Below are positions 41,103 to 50,027 of a stretch of 64,000 nucleotides of DNA, in pieces (the first letter of the stretch is position 1; each line of letters begins with the position of its first letter). Source of the DNA: UM-FILTER-49-7 sp964599895 (GTDB taxonomy: Bacteria; Acidobacteriota; Holophagae; Thermotomaculales; Thermotomaculaceae). The notes under the pieces are model-generated. The model had not been told where the DNA came from. It was given only the letters and a program-made list of their open reading frames with translations, and made no database searches. The DNA is taken from positions 17,756 through 81,755 of the forward strand of contig CAZRHT010000004.1 of the NCBI GenBank assembly GCA_964599895.1, in the 5' to 3' direction. The position numbers and the translations under genes were made by a program.

Positions 41103-42476
41103 TCAGTCCACAAGATCGAATTTTGCCGTAAAATGGCGTAAAAACGGTGGTTCCCAAGTAATTTTGAGCCCCTTCGCCTTATCCCGTTCTCCGTAGGTTT
41201 CAATGATGGCCTCGATTGCAAAGTCAAAGTGGCTCTGTGTATACACCCGCCTGGGAAACGCAAGGCGGACAAGTTCCATTTCGGCGGGGATTTCATCCCC
41301 GGTATCCGGATTCTTCCTGCCGAACATCACACTTCCTATTTCCACGCCCCGTATACCCCCCTTCCGGTACAGTTCAGCACAGAGGACCTGACCCGGAAAC
41401 TGAGAGGCTGAGATATGGGGATAAAACGCTTTTGCGTCAATGTAAACTGCATGGCCACCGGTGGGTCGGATAATGTCGATACCCGCATCCGTGAGCCGTT
41501 CTCCCATATATGCCGCCGTGCGCAAGCGGTACTTAAGGTAGTCTTCATGGAGAACCTCTTCCAGGCCTACAGCCAGCGCGTCAAGGTCCCGTCCGGCAAG
41601 ACCGCCATAGCTAGGGAACCCTTCGGTAAGAATCAGCAGGTTGCGGGACTTCATGGCCAGTGTCTCATCATTCATAGCGAGAAACCCGCCGATATTAACC
41701 ATGGCGTCCTTCTTGGCGCTCATCGTACAACCATCCGCATAGGAGAACATCTCCTGAGCAATTTCCAGGACGCTCCTATGCTCGTATCCTTCTTCCCTCA
41801 GCTTGATAAAGTAGGCATTTTCCGCGAAACGGCAGGCATCAATAAAGAATGGAATTTCGTACTTGTGCAGCAATTTGCTTGTTTCCCTTATATTCTCCAT
41901 GGAAACCGGCTGGCCTCCGCCGGAATTGTTGGTTATGGTAATCATACCCATCGGCACTTTATCATGATTCTTTTTCAGGAATTCTGCCAACCGGTTCAGG
42001 TCCATATTTCCTTTGAACGGATGCTCCAGTGTCGGAATCTTCCCTTCGGGAATCACGAGATCGACGGCTTCAGCTTTGTTGAACTCGACATTGGCTCGGG
42101 TTGTGTCAAAGTGTGTATTGTTGGGAATCTTATCCCCTTCCTTCACAGCCACACTGAACAATATCCGTTCCGCCGCTCGCCCCTGATGAGTGGGAATAAT
42201 ATGTTTAAAGCCGGTGATATTCTGAACTGCCTTTTCAAACCGGAAAAAACTCTTGCTGCCGGCGTAAGCTTCATCACCGGTCATCATGGCAGCCCACTGG
42301 CGGTCACTCATTGCGCCGGTCCCGCTGTCGGTCAAAAAGTCAATAAGGATGTCTTTCGCCTTAATACGAAAGGGGTTGTAATCGGCTTCTTTCAAAATTT
42401 TAATTCGTTCTTTTTCTGTGGTCTGGCGAATGGATTCCACCATCTTAATCTTAAAGGGTTCGATCAATGTTTTCAT
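41103..42476 (-). CDS. tnaA: Tryptophanase
   Basis: A 457-residue pyridoxal phosphate lyase of the tryptophanase/tyrosine phenol-lyase family. The cofactor Lys is in TMSAKKDAMVNIGG; THQGRAAE, FIDACRFAENAYFIK and LRHFTAKF are family motifs. RGVEIGSVMFGR has Ile where tyrosine phenol-lyases have Arg (MERG), which favours tryptophan as substrate, giving indole, pyruvate and ammonia. The ATG has AGGAG 8 bases upstream; 56 upstream codons in frame are not credible. No tnaC leader peptide was recognised. A TGTTACAAT -10 lies at 42525-42517 (minus). Confidence 0.88.
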   Translation of the reverse strand: MKTLIEPFKIKMVESIRQTTEKERIKILKEADYNPFRIKAKDILIDFLTDSGTGAMSDRQWAAMMTGDEAYAGSKSFFRFEKAVQNITGFKHIIPTHQGRAAERILFSVAVKEGDKIPNNTHFDTTRANVEFNKAEAVDLVIPEGKIPTLEHPFKGNMDLNRLAEFLKKNHDKVPMGMITITNNSGGGQPVSMENIRETSKLLHKYEIPFFIDACRFAENAYFIKLREEGYEHRSVLEIAQEMFSYADGCTMSAKKDAMVNIGGFLAMNDETLAMKSRNLLILTEGFPSYGGLAGRDLDALAVGLEEVLHEDYLKYRLRTAAYMGERLTDAGIDIIRPTGGHAVYIDAKAFYPHISASQFPGQVLCAELYRKGGIRGVEIGSVMFGRKNPDTGDEIPAEMELVRLAFPRRVYTQSHFDFAIEAIIETYGERDKAKGLKITWEPPFLRHFTAKFDLVD

Positions 42477-42698
42477 TGGATTCTTCTCCTGATCGCGTGT
42501 TTTCCTGCACCGGGATATTGTAACACAGGGAAACTCATGGTGCGTTGTCTCGGATGCCAGACAATGGCAAACTGCTGGAAAAATCGTGAGTGGAGAAACC
42601 AGGGAGTTCATCAATTCTGTCCTTCTAAGCTCGTCAGTCTTCACCGATCAGTTTCTGTTTTACTCAACTTCGAGCTGTGGCGTAGCGCCGCTCCCCGC
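42477..42698. other. Spacer between divergent tnaA and CYTH genes
   Basis: No gene or strong secondary structure is seen beyond the -10 element for tnaA near 42517-42525. An antisense frame of tnaA continues into it but is a shadow. Confidence 0.5.
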
Positions 42699-42727
42699 TT
42701 GACAAACCCGTACCAGGGCGCAATAAT
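42699..42727 (+). promoter_or_regulatory. Promoter of the CYTH-DUF47-PiT genes
   Basis: TTGACA (42699-42704) and AATAAT (42722-42727) are separated by 17 bases, about 54 bases before the GTG start. It is one of the best sigma-70 matches in the window. Confidence 0.7.
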
Positions 42728-42780
42728 GGTCGAACCTTTGCTGAATGAGGAAGGGAAACAAGGAGAAGTCGGGGAGTACT

Positions 42781-43254
42781 GTGGGCAGGGAAATTGAACG
42801 CAAGTTCCTGGTGAAAAACATGAGTTGGAAAGATAATGTTGAAGGCACATTATGTCGCCAGGGATACCTGTCCCTTGACCCGGACCGGGTGGTCCGCGTT
42901 CGGATTGCCGGTGACGGGGCACATATCACCATCAAGAGCCGCATTTCAGAACTTGTTAGACGAGAATTTGAATATTCAATTCCGGTTGAGGATGCAGAAG
43001 AAATGTTAAGGGAACTCTGTCAGAACTTCCTGGTCATAAAGAAACGCTATCGTGTAGAGTTCGGCAGTCACGTTTGGGAAATTGACGAATTTGAAGGAGA
43101 AAATGCCGGCCTCGTTGTCGCGGAAGTGGAACTCTCGGACGCAGATGAAGCGGTCGAATTGCCGGATTGGGTTGGAAAAGAAATAACGGGTGACACAAAG
43201 TACCTCAACATGTGCCTGAGCAAACTTCCCTTCTCATGGTGGAAAAGAAAATGA
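42781..43254 (+). CDS. CYTH-domain (triphosphate tunnel) protein
   Basis: A 157-residue CYTH protein with the ExExK motif EIERKFLV at the N terminus, followed by VRVRI, TIKSR, RREFEYSIP, KKRYRV, WEIDEFEG and AEVEL, the charged strands lining the tunnel. Members hydrolyse inorganic triphosphate or act as small adenylate cyclases; bacterial single-domain forms are mostly triphosphatases. The GTG start has GGGGAG 5 bases upstream. The phosphate transporter genes follow 40 bases later. Confidence 0.85.
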   Translation: MGREIERKFLVKNMSWKDNVEGTLCRQGYLSLDPDRVVRVRIAGDGAHITIKSRISELVRREFEYSIPVEDAEEMLRELCQNFLVIKKRYRVEFGSHVWEIDEFEGENAGLVVAEVELSDADEAVELPDWVGKEITGDTKYLNMCLSKLPFSWWKRK

Positions 43255-43294
43255 ATGACTTTATTCAGCATAAACGGAATAGTAGGAGGGAACC

Positions 43295-43939
43295 ATGGCA
43301 CTGATGCAAAATCTGACCAAACTTCTCATATCAAGAATTGATGAATATCTGGATGCTATCAGCGAGGGAATGATTGTATTCCAACAGGGACTCCTGGACT
43401 ATCTGGAGAACCGAATGACAGATTTTGAAGAGAGGATGGCAATGGTGGGTCAATATGAATCCCGGGCCGACAAGCTTCGCCGGGAAATTGAGAACCAGCT
43501 TTACAGCCATTCCCTGATCCCCGAAATGCGTGGAGATGTGCTGGGCCTGCTGGAGCATCTGGATAATATCATTGATGTTGCTAAGGAGACCTTGACTCAG
43601 TTTTCTATAGAAGTGCCGGACATTCCCATGGAGCTGTGTGCCGATTTTTCCGACTTGACTGTCTCCACTGTACAGGCAGGAGAAGAGCTTGTGTCCGCGG
43701 TCCGGGCCTTTTTCCGGGAACTGAGCCGGGTGAAGGATCACGTCCACAAGGTATATTTTTTTGAAAAAGAAACCGATCGAATTGCCAGCAATCTAAAAAT
43801 GAAGATATTTCGGCGGGACATGGATTTGAGTCGCAAAATGCACCTTCGGGACGTGGCAACCAATGTGGCAAAGATTTCAGACGAAGCAGAAAACGTGGCT
43901 GACCGTCTGTCCATCTACACTATTAAACGGACTATCTGA
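43295..43939 (+). CDS. DUF47/PhoU-like phosphate accessory protein
   Basis: A 214-residue all-helical protein of the DUF47 family. Features are a first helix with FQQGLLDYLENRM, an ESRADKLRREIENQLY segment with acidic metal-binding residues, DNIIDVAKE and FEKETDRIASNLK. These proteins are found with PiT transporters and are thought to control them. It lies 5 bases before the PiT gene; AGGAGGGAACC precedes its ATG. Confidence 0.88.
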   Translation: MALMQNLTKLLISRIDEYLDAISEGMIVFQQGLLDYLENRMTDFEERMAMVGQYESRADKLRREIENQLYSHSLIPEMRGDVLGLLEHLDNIIDVAKETLTQFSIEVPDIPMELCADFSDLTVSTVQAGEELVSAVRAFFRELSRVKDHVHKVYFFEKETDRIASNLKMKIFRRDMDLSRKMHLRDVATNVAKISDEAENVADRLSIYTIKRTI

Positions 43940-43944
43940 CAAAG

Positions 43945-45252
43945 ATGTTGTTATTCTTCCTTTCTTCGGGACTTTTTCTTGGCTGGTCCCTGGGGGCCAA
44001 CGATGCGGCCAACGTGTTCGGCACCGCCGTTGGTTCCCGGATGATCCGCTTCAAAACCGCCGCCATTATCTGTGGCGTTTTTGTAATCATAGGTGCTGTC
44101 GTCGGCGGAAATGGCACCAGTGAAACCCTTGGGAAATTAGGTGCTATCAGCGCAATGGGCGGGGCATTCACCGTAGCCCTTTCAGCAGCCTTCTCCATAT
44201 TCTTAATGGTTCGGTTAAAACTGCCTGTCTCCACATCCCAGGCCATTGTCGGCGCCATTATCGGATGGAATTTCTTCGCGAACAACCCCACAGACACATC
44301 CATACTGATAAAAATTGTCGGAACATGGGTAATCTGCCCGATTCTTGCCGGCATCATCGCAGCCATCCTGTTTATCCTGGTTCGGTTTCTGGTCAACCGC
44401 AGTCGGCTTCATCTACTTCGACAGGACCAACTGACGCGGTACGGCCTGATTATCGTCGGAGCCTTTGGCGCATATTCACTTGGCGCTAATAATATAGCCA
44501 ATGTTGTCGGGGTATTCATCCCATCTTCTCCACTCCACTCCCTTGCCTTTCCACTCATCGGAACTTTCACCGGCGAGCAGCAGCTTTTCCTGATTGGTGG
44601 GATTTCCATTGCGATTGGAGTTGCCACATATTCCAGAGGTGTTATGGAGACAGTGGGGTCCAGCGTAGTGAAATTGTCTCCACTGGCTGCCCTCATCGTA
44701 GTCATGGCAGAAGCTACAGTTCTCTTCATTTTTGCATCTCAGGGGTTGAACACTTTTCTCATCGCCCATGGACTGCCCCCCATCCCCCTGGTCCCCATTT
44801 CCAGTTCCCAGGCTGCAATCGGAGCGCTTGTGGGTATCGGCCTTGTCCGCGGTGGGGGTAAAGGAATCCGTTATTCACTGCTGGGGAAAATCAGTCTAGG
44901 CTGGATAACTACACCGATTCTTGCCAGTATTATTACCTTCATCGCTCTGTTTTTCATGCAGAATGTATTTAATCAGACAGTCATCGCCCCGAAAAGAGAA
45001 ACCATTCTGATCCGGCCACATACACCGGAGCCGGTTAAAATGAACCGTCAGATTCAAAACAACAAAATATCCGATTTCCCTTTCCATCAGAATTTTCATC
45101 ACGCTGTACAGTGCAATTACTCATTGTCCCTGGGCCAAATCGCTACGAATTCGTTCAACCACTCCATGCACGTCAAAGGGCTTGACGAAAAAACCTTGTA
45201 CCCCGACCTCGTTGGCCTGCTGAAGAATTGGTGCGTCGGAGATACCGGATAA
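43945..45252 (+). CDS. pit: PiT-family inorganic phosphate transporter
   Basis: A membrane transporter with the PiT repeats GANDAAN (17-23) and GANNIAN (180-186) and about ten membrane segments up to residue 340. It brings in phosphate with a cation. The homologous part ends near residue 345 (position about 44980). The open frame continues for 90 residues without family resemblance and overlaps the convergent CheY-like gene by 132 bases, so the true stop may have been lost by mutation or sequencing error close to a scaffold gap. Confidence 0.88.
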   Translation: MLLFFLSSGLFLGWSLGANDAANVFGTAVGSRMIRFKTAAIICGVFVIIGAVVGGNGTSETLGKLGAISAMGGAFTVALSAAFSIFLMVRLKLPVSTSQAIVGAIIGWNFFANNPTDTSILIKIVGTWVICPILAGIIAAILFILVRFLVNRSRLHLLRQDQLTRYGLIIVGAFGAYSLGANNIANVVGVFIPSSPLHSLAFPLIGTFTGEQQLFLIGGISIAIGVATYSRGVMETVGSSVVKLSPLAALIVVMAEATVLFIFASQGLNTFLIAHGLPPIPLVPISSSQAAIGALVGIGLVRGGGKGIRYSLLGKISLGWITTPILASIITFIALFFMQNVFNQTVIAPKRETILIRPHTPEPVKMNRQIQNNKISDFPFHQNFHHAVQCNYSLSLGQIATNSFNHSMHVKGLDEKTLYPDLVGLLKNWCVGDTG

Positions 45253-45489
45253 CAGGTACACCCGGATATTTTGAGTCGTCTGAGAAGTCTTCAGCTGACG
45301 CAACACCGACAGGCCACTCAGCATCGGCATCGCGTAGTCCATCAAAATGGCGTCAGGATGAGTGTTCAGTGCCATTTTCAACACTTCAGCACCATTATGA
45401 GCTGTTATCACTTCATAACCCGCACGTTGAAACGCTGCCGCAAGAATATCCCGAATCAGAGCGGAGTCATCACCAATGAGAATTTTCAT
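45121..45489 (-). CDS. Stand-alone CheY-like receiver protein
   Basis: A 122-residue single receiver domain: acidic pair GDDS, phospho-acceptor Asp in AILMDYAMPMLSG, Ser/Thr in YLLSGIS and Lys in FVKPFD. No output domain. It may act by protein contact in chemotaxis or pilus-type motility. The start codon is 20 bases from the scaffold gap, so its upstream region and any operon partner are unknown. It overlaps the extended PiT frame by 132 bases. Confidence 0.88.
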   Translation of the reverse strand: MKILIGDDSALIRDILAAAFQRAGYEVITAHNGAEVLKMALNTHPDAILMDYAMPMLSGLSVLRQLKTSQTTQNIRVYLLSGISDAPILQQANEVGVQGFFVKPFDVHGVVERIRSDLAQGQ

Positions 45490-45509
45490 ATCTATATTGT
45501 AACGAATTT

Positions 45510-45609
45510 NNNNNNNNNNNNNNNNNNNNNNNNNNNNNNNNNNNNNNNNNNNNNNNNNNNNNNNNNNNNNNNNNNNNNNNNNNNNNNNNNNNNNNNNNNN
45601 NNNNNNNNN
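45510..45609. other. Scaffold gap (100 N)
   Basis: Exactly 100 N. This is a placeholder length, so the true distance between the receiver gene and the lytic transglycosylase terminator is unknown. Confidence 0.98.
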
Positions 45610-45611
45610 AT

Positions 45612-45649
45612 TCAAAAATACATCAGGCAGGCTTTTACCTGCCTGATGT
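45612..45649 (-). terminator. Intrinsic terminator of the lytic transglycosylase gene
   Basis: ACATCAGGCAGG (45620-45631) and CCTGCCTGATGT (45638-45649) form a perfect 12-bp stem with a 6-base loop. On the minus strand it is followed by ATTTTTG. It lies 35 bases after the stop. Confidence 0.85.
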
Positions 45650-45683
45650 TCGCCTTGAAAGGCAATTCTCTGTCAATTTTTAC

Positions 45684-46292
45684 TTACAGCTGATCAATTG
45701 TCGCGTGGGCTTTCCGTACCAGTTTCGTGTATTTGAACACGGGATACCCATTATCCTGACGATATGTTCTGAATTTTGTTGGTCCCATATTGTAGGCTGC
45801 CAGAACCAGATTCATGTCTTTGAAACGGGTTGTTAGTCTCTTCAAATACCGAATTCCAAGGGTTACATTCAGTTCAGGGTTATATAGCGCGTCATTACCC
45901 TTGAGAACAATTCCGTAGTCTCTGGCAATTGCTTTACCTGTAGCAGGCATCAATTGCATCAGTCCCACGGCTCCCACTGGAGATTCTGCTAACTTGTTGA
46001 ATCCACTTTCTGTCTTCATTACAGCCATTACGAATTCCACGGAAAATTCGCTGTTCAATGATTCCTTGGCAATAATGCGGGCCAGGTCTTCTTTCTCACG
46101 GTCTGTCAAATTTGTCTTTACACTCGCTAGGACTTGTCTAACCCGATGCTCCCTTTTATGAAGATCCACAAAGCGTGCAAAATCGCGCTTATGTATCTGG
46201 CTATCTGTGTTCACTGGCTGCGTAGTTGGAATACCTGCAGAAAGCGCAATGACTGTCACTGCAACAACCAGTATTTTTAAAATGCTTCTCAT
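45684..46292 (-). CDS. Lytic murein transglycosylase (SLT domain)
   Basis: A 202-residue exported enzyme. A signal sequence spans about residues 1-20. The SLT fold (80-200) has catalytic Glu95 in VMKTESGFN, GAVGLMQLMPATG, LYNPELNVTLGIRYL and AAYNMGP. It cleaves peptidoglycan strands to form anhydromuropeptides and may open the wall for pilus or secretion machinery. The start has GGAGGTAACGT before ATG. The gene stands alone with its own promoter and terminator. Confidence 0.92.
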   Translation of the reverse strand: MRSILKILVVAVTVIALSAGIPTTQPVNTDSQIHKRDFARFVDLHKREHRVRQVLASVKTNLTDREKEDLARIIAKESLNSEFSVEFVMAVMKTESGFNKLAESPVGAVGLMQLMPATGKAIARDYGIVLKGNDALYNPELNVTLGIRYLKRLTTRFKDMNLVLAAYNMGPTKFRTYRQDNGYPVFKYTKLVRKAHATIDQL

Positions 46293-46314
46293 ACGTTACC
46301 TCCACAAGTGCCGT

Positions 46315-46375
46315 ACGATACCACAATAAACAATTTAGTCAAGAATTATATTTTCGCAAGTGATAAGTGTCACTT
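46315..46375 (-). promoter_or_regulatory. Promoter and possible operator of the lytic transglycosylase gene
   Basis: On the minus strand TTGACT (46342-46337) and TATCGT (46320-46315) are separated by 16 bases. Just upstream lies the inverted repeat AAGTGA-TAAGTG-TCACTT (46358-46375), a candidate regulator site. Confidence 0.55.
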
Positions 46376-46438
46376 TTCTTATTTGTTATAAAAATACTAG
46401 GATTCATTATCAGGCAGTTATACATTTCCTGGTCACTA

Positions 46439-47542
46439 TTATCTGCCCATTGAAATACCCATGGATTCTGCCGTTTTCACAAGCTGGCCATCCGGGTCCA
46501 CGTTCTTCAGAGATGAGACCGCCTCTTTTATTGGGACAATTTTAATTTTCGGGGTTTTCAGACACACCATGTGTGCGCATTTTCCAGATGCAAGGCAATC
46601 CACCGCTGCCACTCCAAATCGGGTTGCAAGAATTCGATCAAACGGAGTCGGTGACCCCCCCCGCTGGAGATGTCCCAGGACCGTGACCCGGACATCCATT
46701 CCCGTGCGTTCCCCAATCTGTTCACCCACGACATTCCCCACACCTCCCAATCTGGGGGATCTTCCCTTGATACCTGTCTCCAGGAAAACCATCTTGCCAC
46801 CGAGCGGTCGGGAGCCTTCCGCCACCACCACAATGGAAAATTTGCTACCAGTGCGGCTTCGGCGGAGTATCTTGCTGCATACCTTTTCAATGTTATATTC
46901 AATTTCCGGAATCAGAATCACATCGGCACCACCTGCAAGCCCGGACTCCAACGCAATCCATCCTGCGTACCTACCCATAAGTTCGACCACAATCACCCGA
47001 TGATGGCTCTGGGCCGTCGTATGGAGCTTGTCAAGCGCCTCTGTGGCGGTGGTAATTGCGGTATTGAAGCCGAATGTATAGTCTGTGGCCTGCAGGTCAT
47101 TGTCAATGGTTTTGGGTACACCCACTGCACAAACTCCCTTCTCAGTGAACTTGTCCGCGATCGCCAGGGTTCCGTCTCCACCAATTACAACAAGCCCATC
47201 AATTTCCAAAATTCCGAGATTTTCCACAACCCTGTCAGACATATCCCGGATGGTTTCCTTGCCACCTTCCACTACCACGTACTCAAAGGGATTTCCGCGG
47301 TTGGTTGTGCCCAGAATGGTCCCACCCCGTGGTAAAATACCCCGGATGCCGAATTCTGTCAGCTCCACCAGGTTGCTCCCGGTCACCAGACCCTCAAATC
47401 CGTCCGGGACTCCATAGACCCGCCAGTTATATTTTCGAATTGCAGTCTTTACAACACCCCTGATCACGGCGTTCAATCCGGGGCAATCCCCTCCGCCAGT
47501 CAATATTGCAATCTTTTTTATATTCGTCTTGTTTTCAGTCAT
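46439..47542 (-). CDS. pfkA: 6-phosphofructokinase
   Basis: A 367-residue PFK. TGGGDCPGLN, GGDGT (121-125), PKTIDNDL (143-150), VELMGRYAGW and LGHLQRGGSPTPFDR are present. The phosphoryl donor site has Gly124 (as in ATP enzymes) together with Lys144 (as in pyrophosphate enzymes), the mixed pattern seen in some ATP-dependent group III and trypanosomal PFKs, so ATP is favoured but not certain. It is a single gene with its own promoter; GGGAGG precedes the ATG. Confidence 0.92.
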   Translation of the reverse strand: MTENKTNIKKIAILTGGGDCPGLNAVIRGVVKTAIRKYNWRVYGVPDGFEGLVTGSNLVELTEFGIRGILPRGGTILGTTNRGNPFEYVVVEGGKETIRDMSDRVVENLGILEIDGLVVIGGDGTLAIADKFTEKGVCAVGVPKTIDNDLQATDYTFGFNTAITTATEALDKLHTTAQSHHRVIVVELMGRYAGWIALESGLAGGADVILIPEIEYNIEKVCSKILRRSRTGSKFSIVVVAEGSRPLGGKMVFLETGIKGRSPRLGGVGNVVGEQIGERTGMDVRVTVLGHLQRGGSPTPFDRILATRFGVAAVDCLASGKCAHMVCLKTPKIKIVPIKEAVSSLKNVDPDGQLVKTAESMGISMGR

Positions 47543-47587
47543 TTGCTATCCTCCCGGAGTCATTTGGAAAACTGAATCACTTATCAC

Positions 47588-47616
47588 AATATAGTCATCA
47601 TTATGCCTTTTGTAAA
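47588..47616 (-). promoter_or_regulatory. Promoter of pfkA
   Basis: On the minus strand TTTACA (47616-47611) and TATATT (47593-47588) are separated by 17 bases, about 45 bases before the start. Confidence 0.65.
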
Positions 47617-47732
47617 GCATTACTCTTTTACCCGTCCGGCGCAAAACCCAGAGGGTTTGTTCTTTTCTTTTTTGTAATGTTTCCATGGACGCGTATTTCC
47701 ATTCATGCTATTCTTTTCCTGAGGAGACATCC

Positions 47733-49817
47733 ATGAAATCCGAAGCTAAACACTCCAATCACTTGATTCACGAGGGAAGTCCCTATCTGCAACAGCATGC
47801 GTACAATCCCGTGAATTGGTATCCCTGGGGAAAATCTGCATTTGACGTCGCTGCAGAACGGGATGTCCCCATCTTCTTATCAATAGGGTATTCCACTTGC
47901 CACTGGTGTCATGTAATGGAGCAGGAGTGCTTTGAAAGTCTTGAGGTAGCTGCGCTGCTGAATAAGAATTTTGTCTGCGTTAAGGTGGACCGGGAAGAAC
48001 GCCCGGATATTGACGCCGTTTACATGCGCGTCTGTCAACTGATGACCGGTTCAGGCGGCTGGCCGCTGACGATTGTCATGACACCGAATAAAGTCCCTTT
48101 TTTTGCAGGTACGTACATACCCAAAAATGGCCGCCAGGGCAGAACAGGGCTTCTGCAGCTACTACCCAGGATCACGGGAATGTGGAACCATAACCGGGAC
48201 AGCATTCTCGCCACCGCAGCAAAATTGCAGACCGCACTCTCGATCCAACGATATGCTGACGGTAAAATCCCTGGAAAAGACGCTGTAGCAGCCTGTTATC
48301 AGCAATTGGCGGAACTCTATGATTCCCAGCATGGCGGGTTTGGCAGTTTCCCCAAATTCCCCACGCCTCACCAGCTGTTCTTTCTATTCCGGCACTGGAA
48401 ACTCACCGGCAGCGGACAGTCCAGGGATATGGCACTGAAAACCTTGGAAAAGATGGAAATGGGGGGGATCCGGGACCATCTGGATGGTGGATTTCACCGA
48501 TATTCCACGGATCGGGAATGGCTGGTTCCCCATTTTGAAAAGATGCTGTATGATCAGGCTCTCCTTGCCATTGCCTACCTGGAGGCCTGGCAGATATCCG
48601 GTAAAAAGCAGTTCTACAACACAATGGACGGAGTTCTTTCCTACGTTTCAAAGAGGCTCACGTCACCGCCCGGTGGATTCTACTCTGCAGAGGATGCGGA
48701 CAGCGAAGGACTTGAAGGCACCTTCTATCTCTGGTCAACAAAAAATGTCCGCAAGATTGTCGGGGCAGAGACTGCCCCTCTCATCATTTCCTATTTCAAT
48801 ATGAATGACAACGGCAATTTTCAGGAACCGGACAATCGAGGATCCGGAAATAATATTCTCTACACAACACCGGAATCTGAAAACCGGCTGAAACTAGAAT
48901 TTGAGAAAAACCCGGAACTGGGAAAGCGGTTTCGCTCAGCCATAGAAAAACTCAAGAAAGAAAGGGCTTCAAGGCCCCGTCCTTTTCGGGATGATAAGAT
49001 TCTCTGTGACTGGAACGGCTGGATGATCAGTGCCTTTTCAAGGGCACACTCGGCAACAGGCAATGCCGATTACCTGAAAACCGCACGAAATGCGGCAGAC
49101 TTTATTTTGAATAACATGTGGACAGAGAAAACCCTCTATCATCGCCACATTGGCAATCAACGGGCTATCCCCGGATTCCTGGACGACTACGCTTCGCTGG
49201 CGCAGGGCTTACTGGATCTGTACGAAGCAGATTACGACGTAAAATGGTTGCAAAATGTAGTGAAACTGGCCCGTATGATGGTAAAGAAATTTCATGATCC
49301 CAAATCCGGGGGTTTCTATAACACCTCCGATAGAGAAGAACTCCTATTCAGGCAAAAGGACGCATCAGACAGTGCAACCCCTTCCGGAAACTCCGTCGCG
49401 TTTCATGTGCTCACCCGACTTGGGAAACTTACCGGTAATGTCGAATTCAGCCGTCTCGCTGAAACCACGTCTCAGGCATTTTCAAGAAACATTGAGCAAT
49501 ATCCTACGGGATTCTGTTATATGCTGTCCGGTATCTGCACCATACTTATAGGGCCCGCCGAGTTGGTGGCGGTATCGAAGAAGAATGTAACCGATACCCA
49601 CCACAACCTGGATTCACTGCGTCGTCTATTCCTCCCCAACCTTTCTGTGCTGGCAATCAGTCCGGAAAATGCGGACAGGATAGCCGCCCTTAGCCCTTTC
49701 ATAAAGACACTCACTCCACTGAAAGGGAAACTGACCTTTTATCTCTGCCGCGACTTCGCCTGCGCTGCCCCCACCACCAGTCTGGAGCAGATAATATGGT
49801 CTCTCCGGAACCAGTAG
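47733..49817 (+). CDS. DUF255 thioredoxin-domain protein (YyaL/SPATA20 family)
   Basis: A 694-residue protein. The N-terminal thioredoxin-like DUF255 domain has SPYLQQHAYNPVNWYPW and the motif STCHWCHVM with Cys56 and Cys59; GSGGWPLT follows. The remainder is an (alpha/alpha)6 barrel like N-acylglucosamine epimerase (GGIRDHLDGGFHRYSTD, ALLAIAYLEAW, RPFRDDKILCDWNGWMISAF). The function is unknown in bacteria. The ATG at 47733 follows GAGGAG; 16 earlier codons in frame are upstream sequence. It is transcribed divergently from pfkA. Confidence 0.9.
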   Translation: MKSEAKHSNHLIHEGSPYLQQHAYNPVNWYPWGKSAFDVAAERDVPIFLSIGYSTCHWCHVMEQECFESLEVAALLNKNFVCVKVDREERPDIDAVYMRVCQLMTGSGGWPLTIVMTPNKVPFFAGTYIPKNGRQGRTGLLQLLPRITGMWNHNRDSILATAAKLQTALSIQRYADGKIPGKDAVAACYQQLAELYDSQHGGFGSFPKFPTPHQLFFLFRHWKLTGSGQSRDMALKTLEKMEMGGIRDHLDGGFHRYSTDREWLVPHFEKMLYDQALLAIAYLEAWQISGKKQFYNTMDGVLSYVSKRLTSPPGGFYSAEDADSEGLEGTFYLWSTKNVRKIVGAETAPLIISYFNMNDNGNFQEPDNRGSGNNILYTTPESENRLKLEFEKNPELGKRFRSAIEKLKKERASRPRPFRDDKILCDWNGWMISAFSRAHSATGNADYLKTARNAADFILNNMWTEKTLYHRHIGNQRAIPGFLDDYASLAQGLLDLYEADYDVKWLQNVVKLARMMVKKFHDPKSGGFYNTSDREELLFRQKDASDSATPSGNSVAFHVLTRLGKLTGNVEFSRLAETTSQAFSRNIEQYPTGFCYMLSGICTILIGPAELVAVSKKNVTDTHHNLDSLRRLFLPNLSVLAISPENADRIAALSPFIKTLTPLKGKLTFYLCRDFACAAPTTSLEQIIWSLRNQ

Positions 49818-50027
49818 GTGTATGAAAACTTAGGGAATTTCAGATTTACCATTCTTTCCTGTTATTCTCAAACTTTCAAACTGCGATGGAGACTTGAGCC
49901 CACCTTCCCACTGATGTTCTGCATATTTGCTCCAGTAGGACCCCAGTCATATCTTGAAATTGTTTCTCTATTATTGTAACCTGCTACTGGTTTCCAAAAA
50001 ATATATGCCCAGTAACAGGGGGAAATT

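Noticed and set aside
41415..42797. A 460-codon open frame on the plus strand opposite tnaA
   Set aside because: It is exactly antisense to a clear tryptophanase, shows no domain, has no ribosome binding site and its composition mirrors the real gene.
47645..47670. A terminator-like AAACCC/GGGTTT hairpin before the DUF255 gene
   Set aside because: The stem is six bases, the T tract is interrupted, and no plus-strand gene precedes it.
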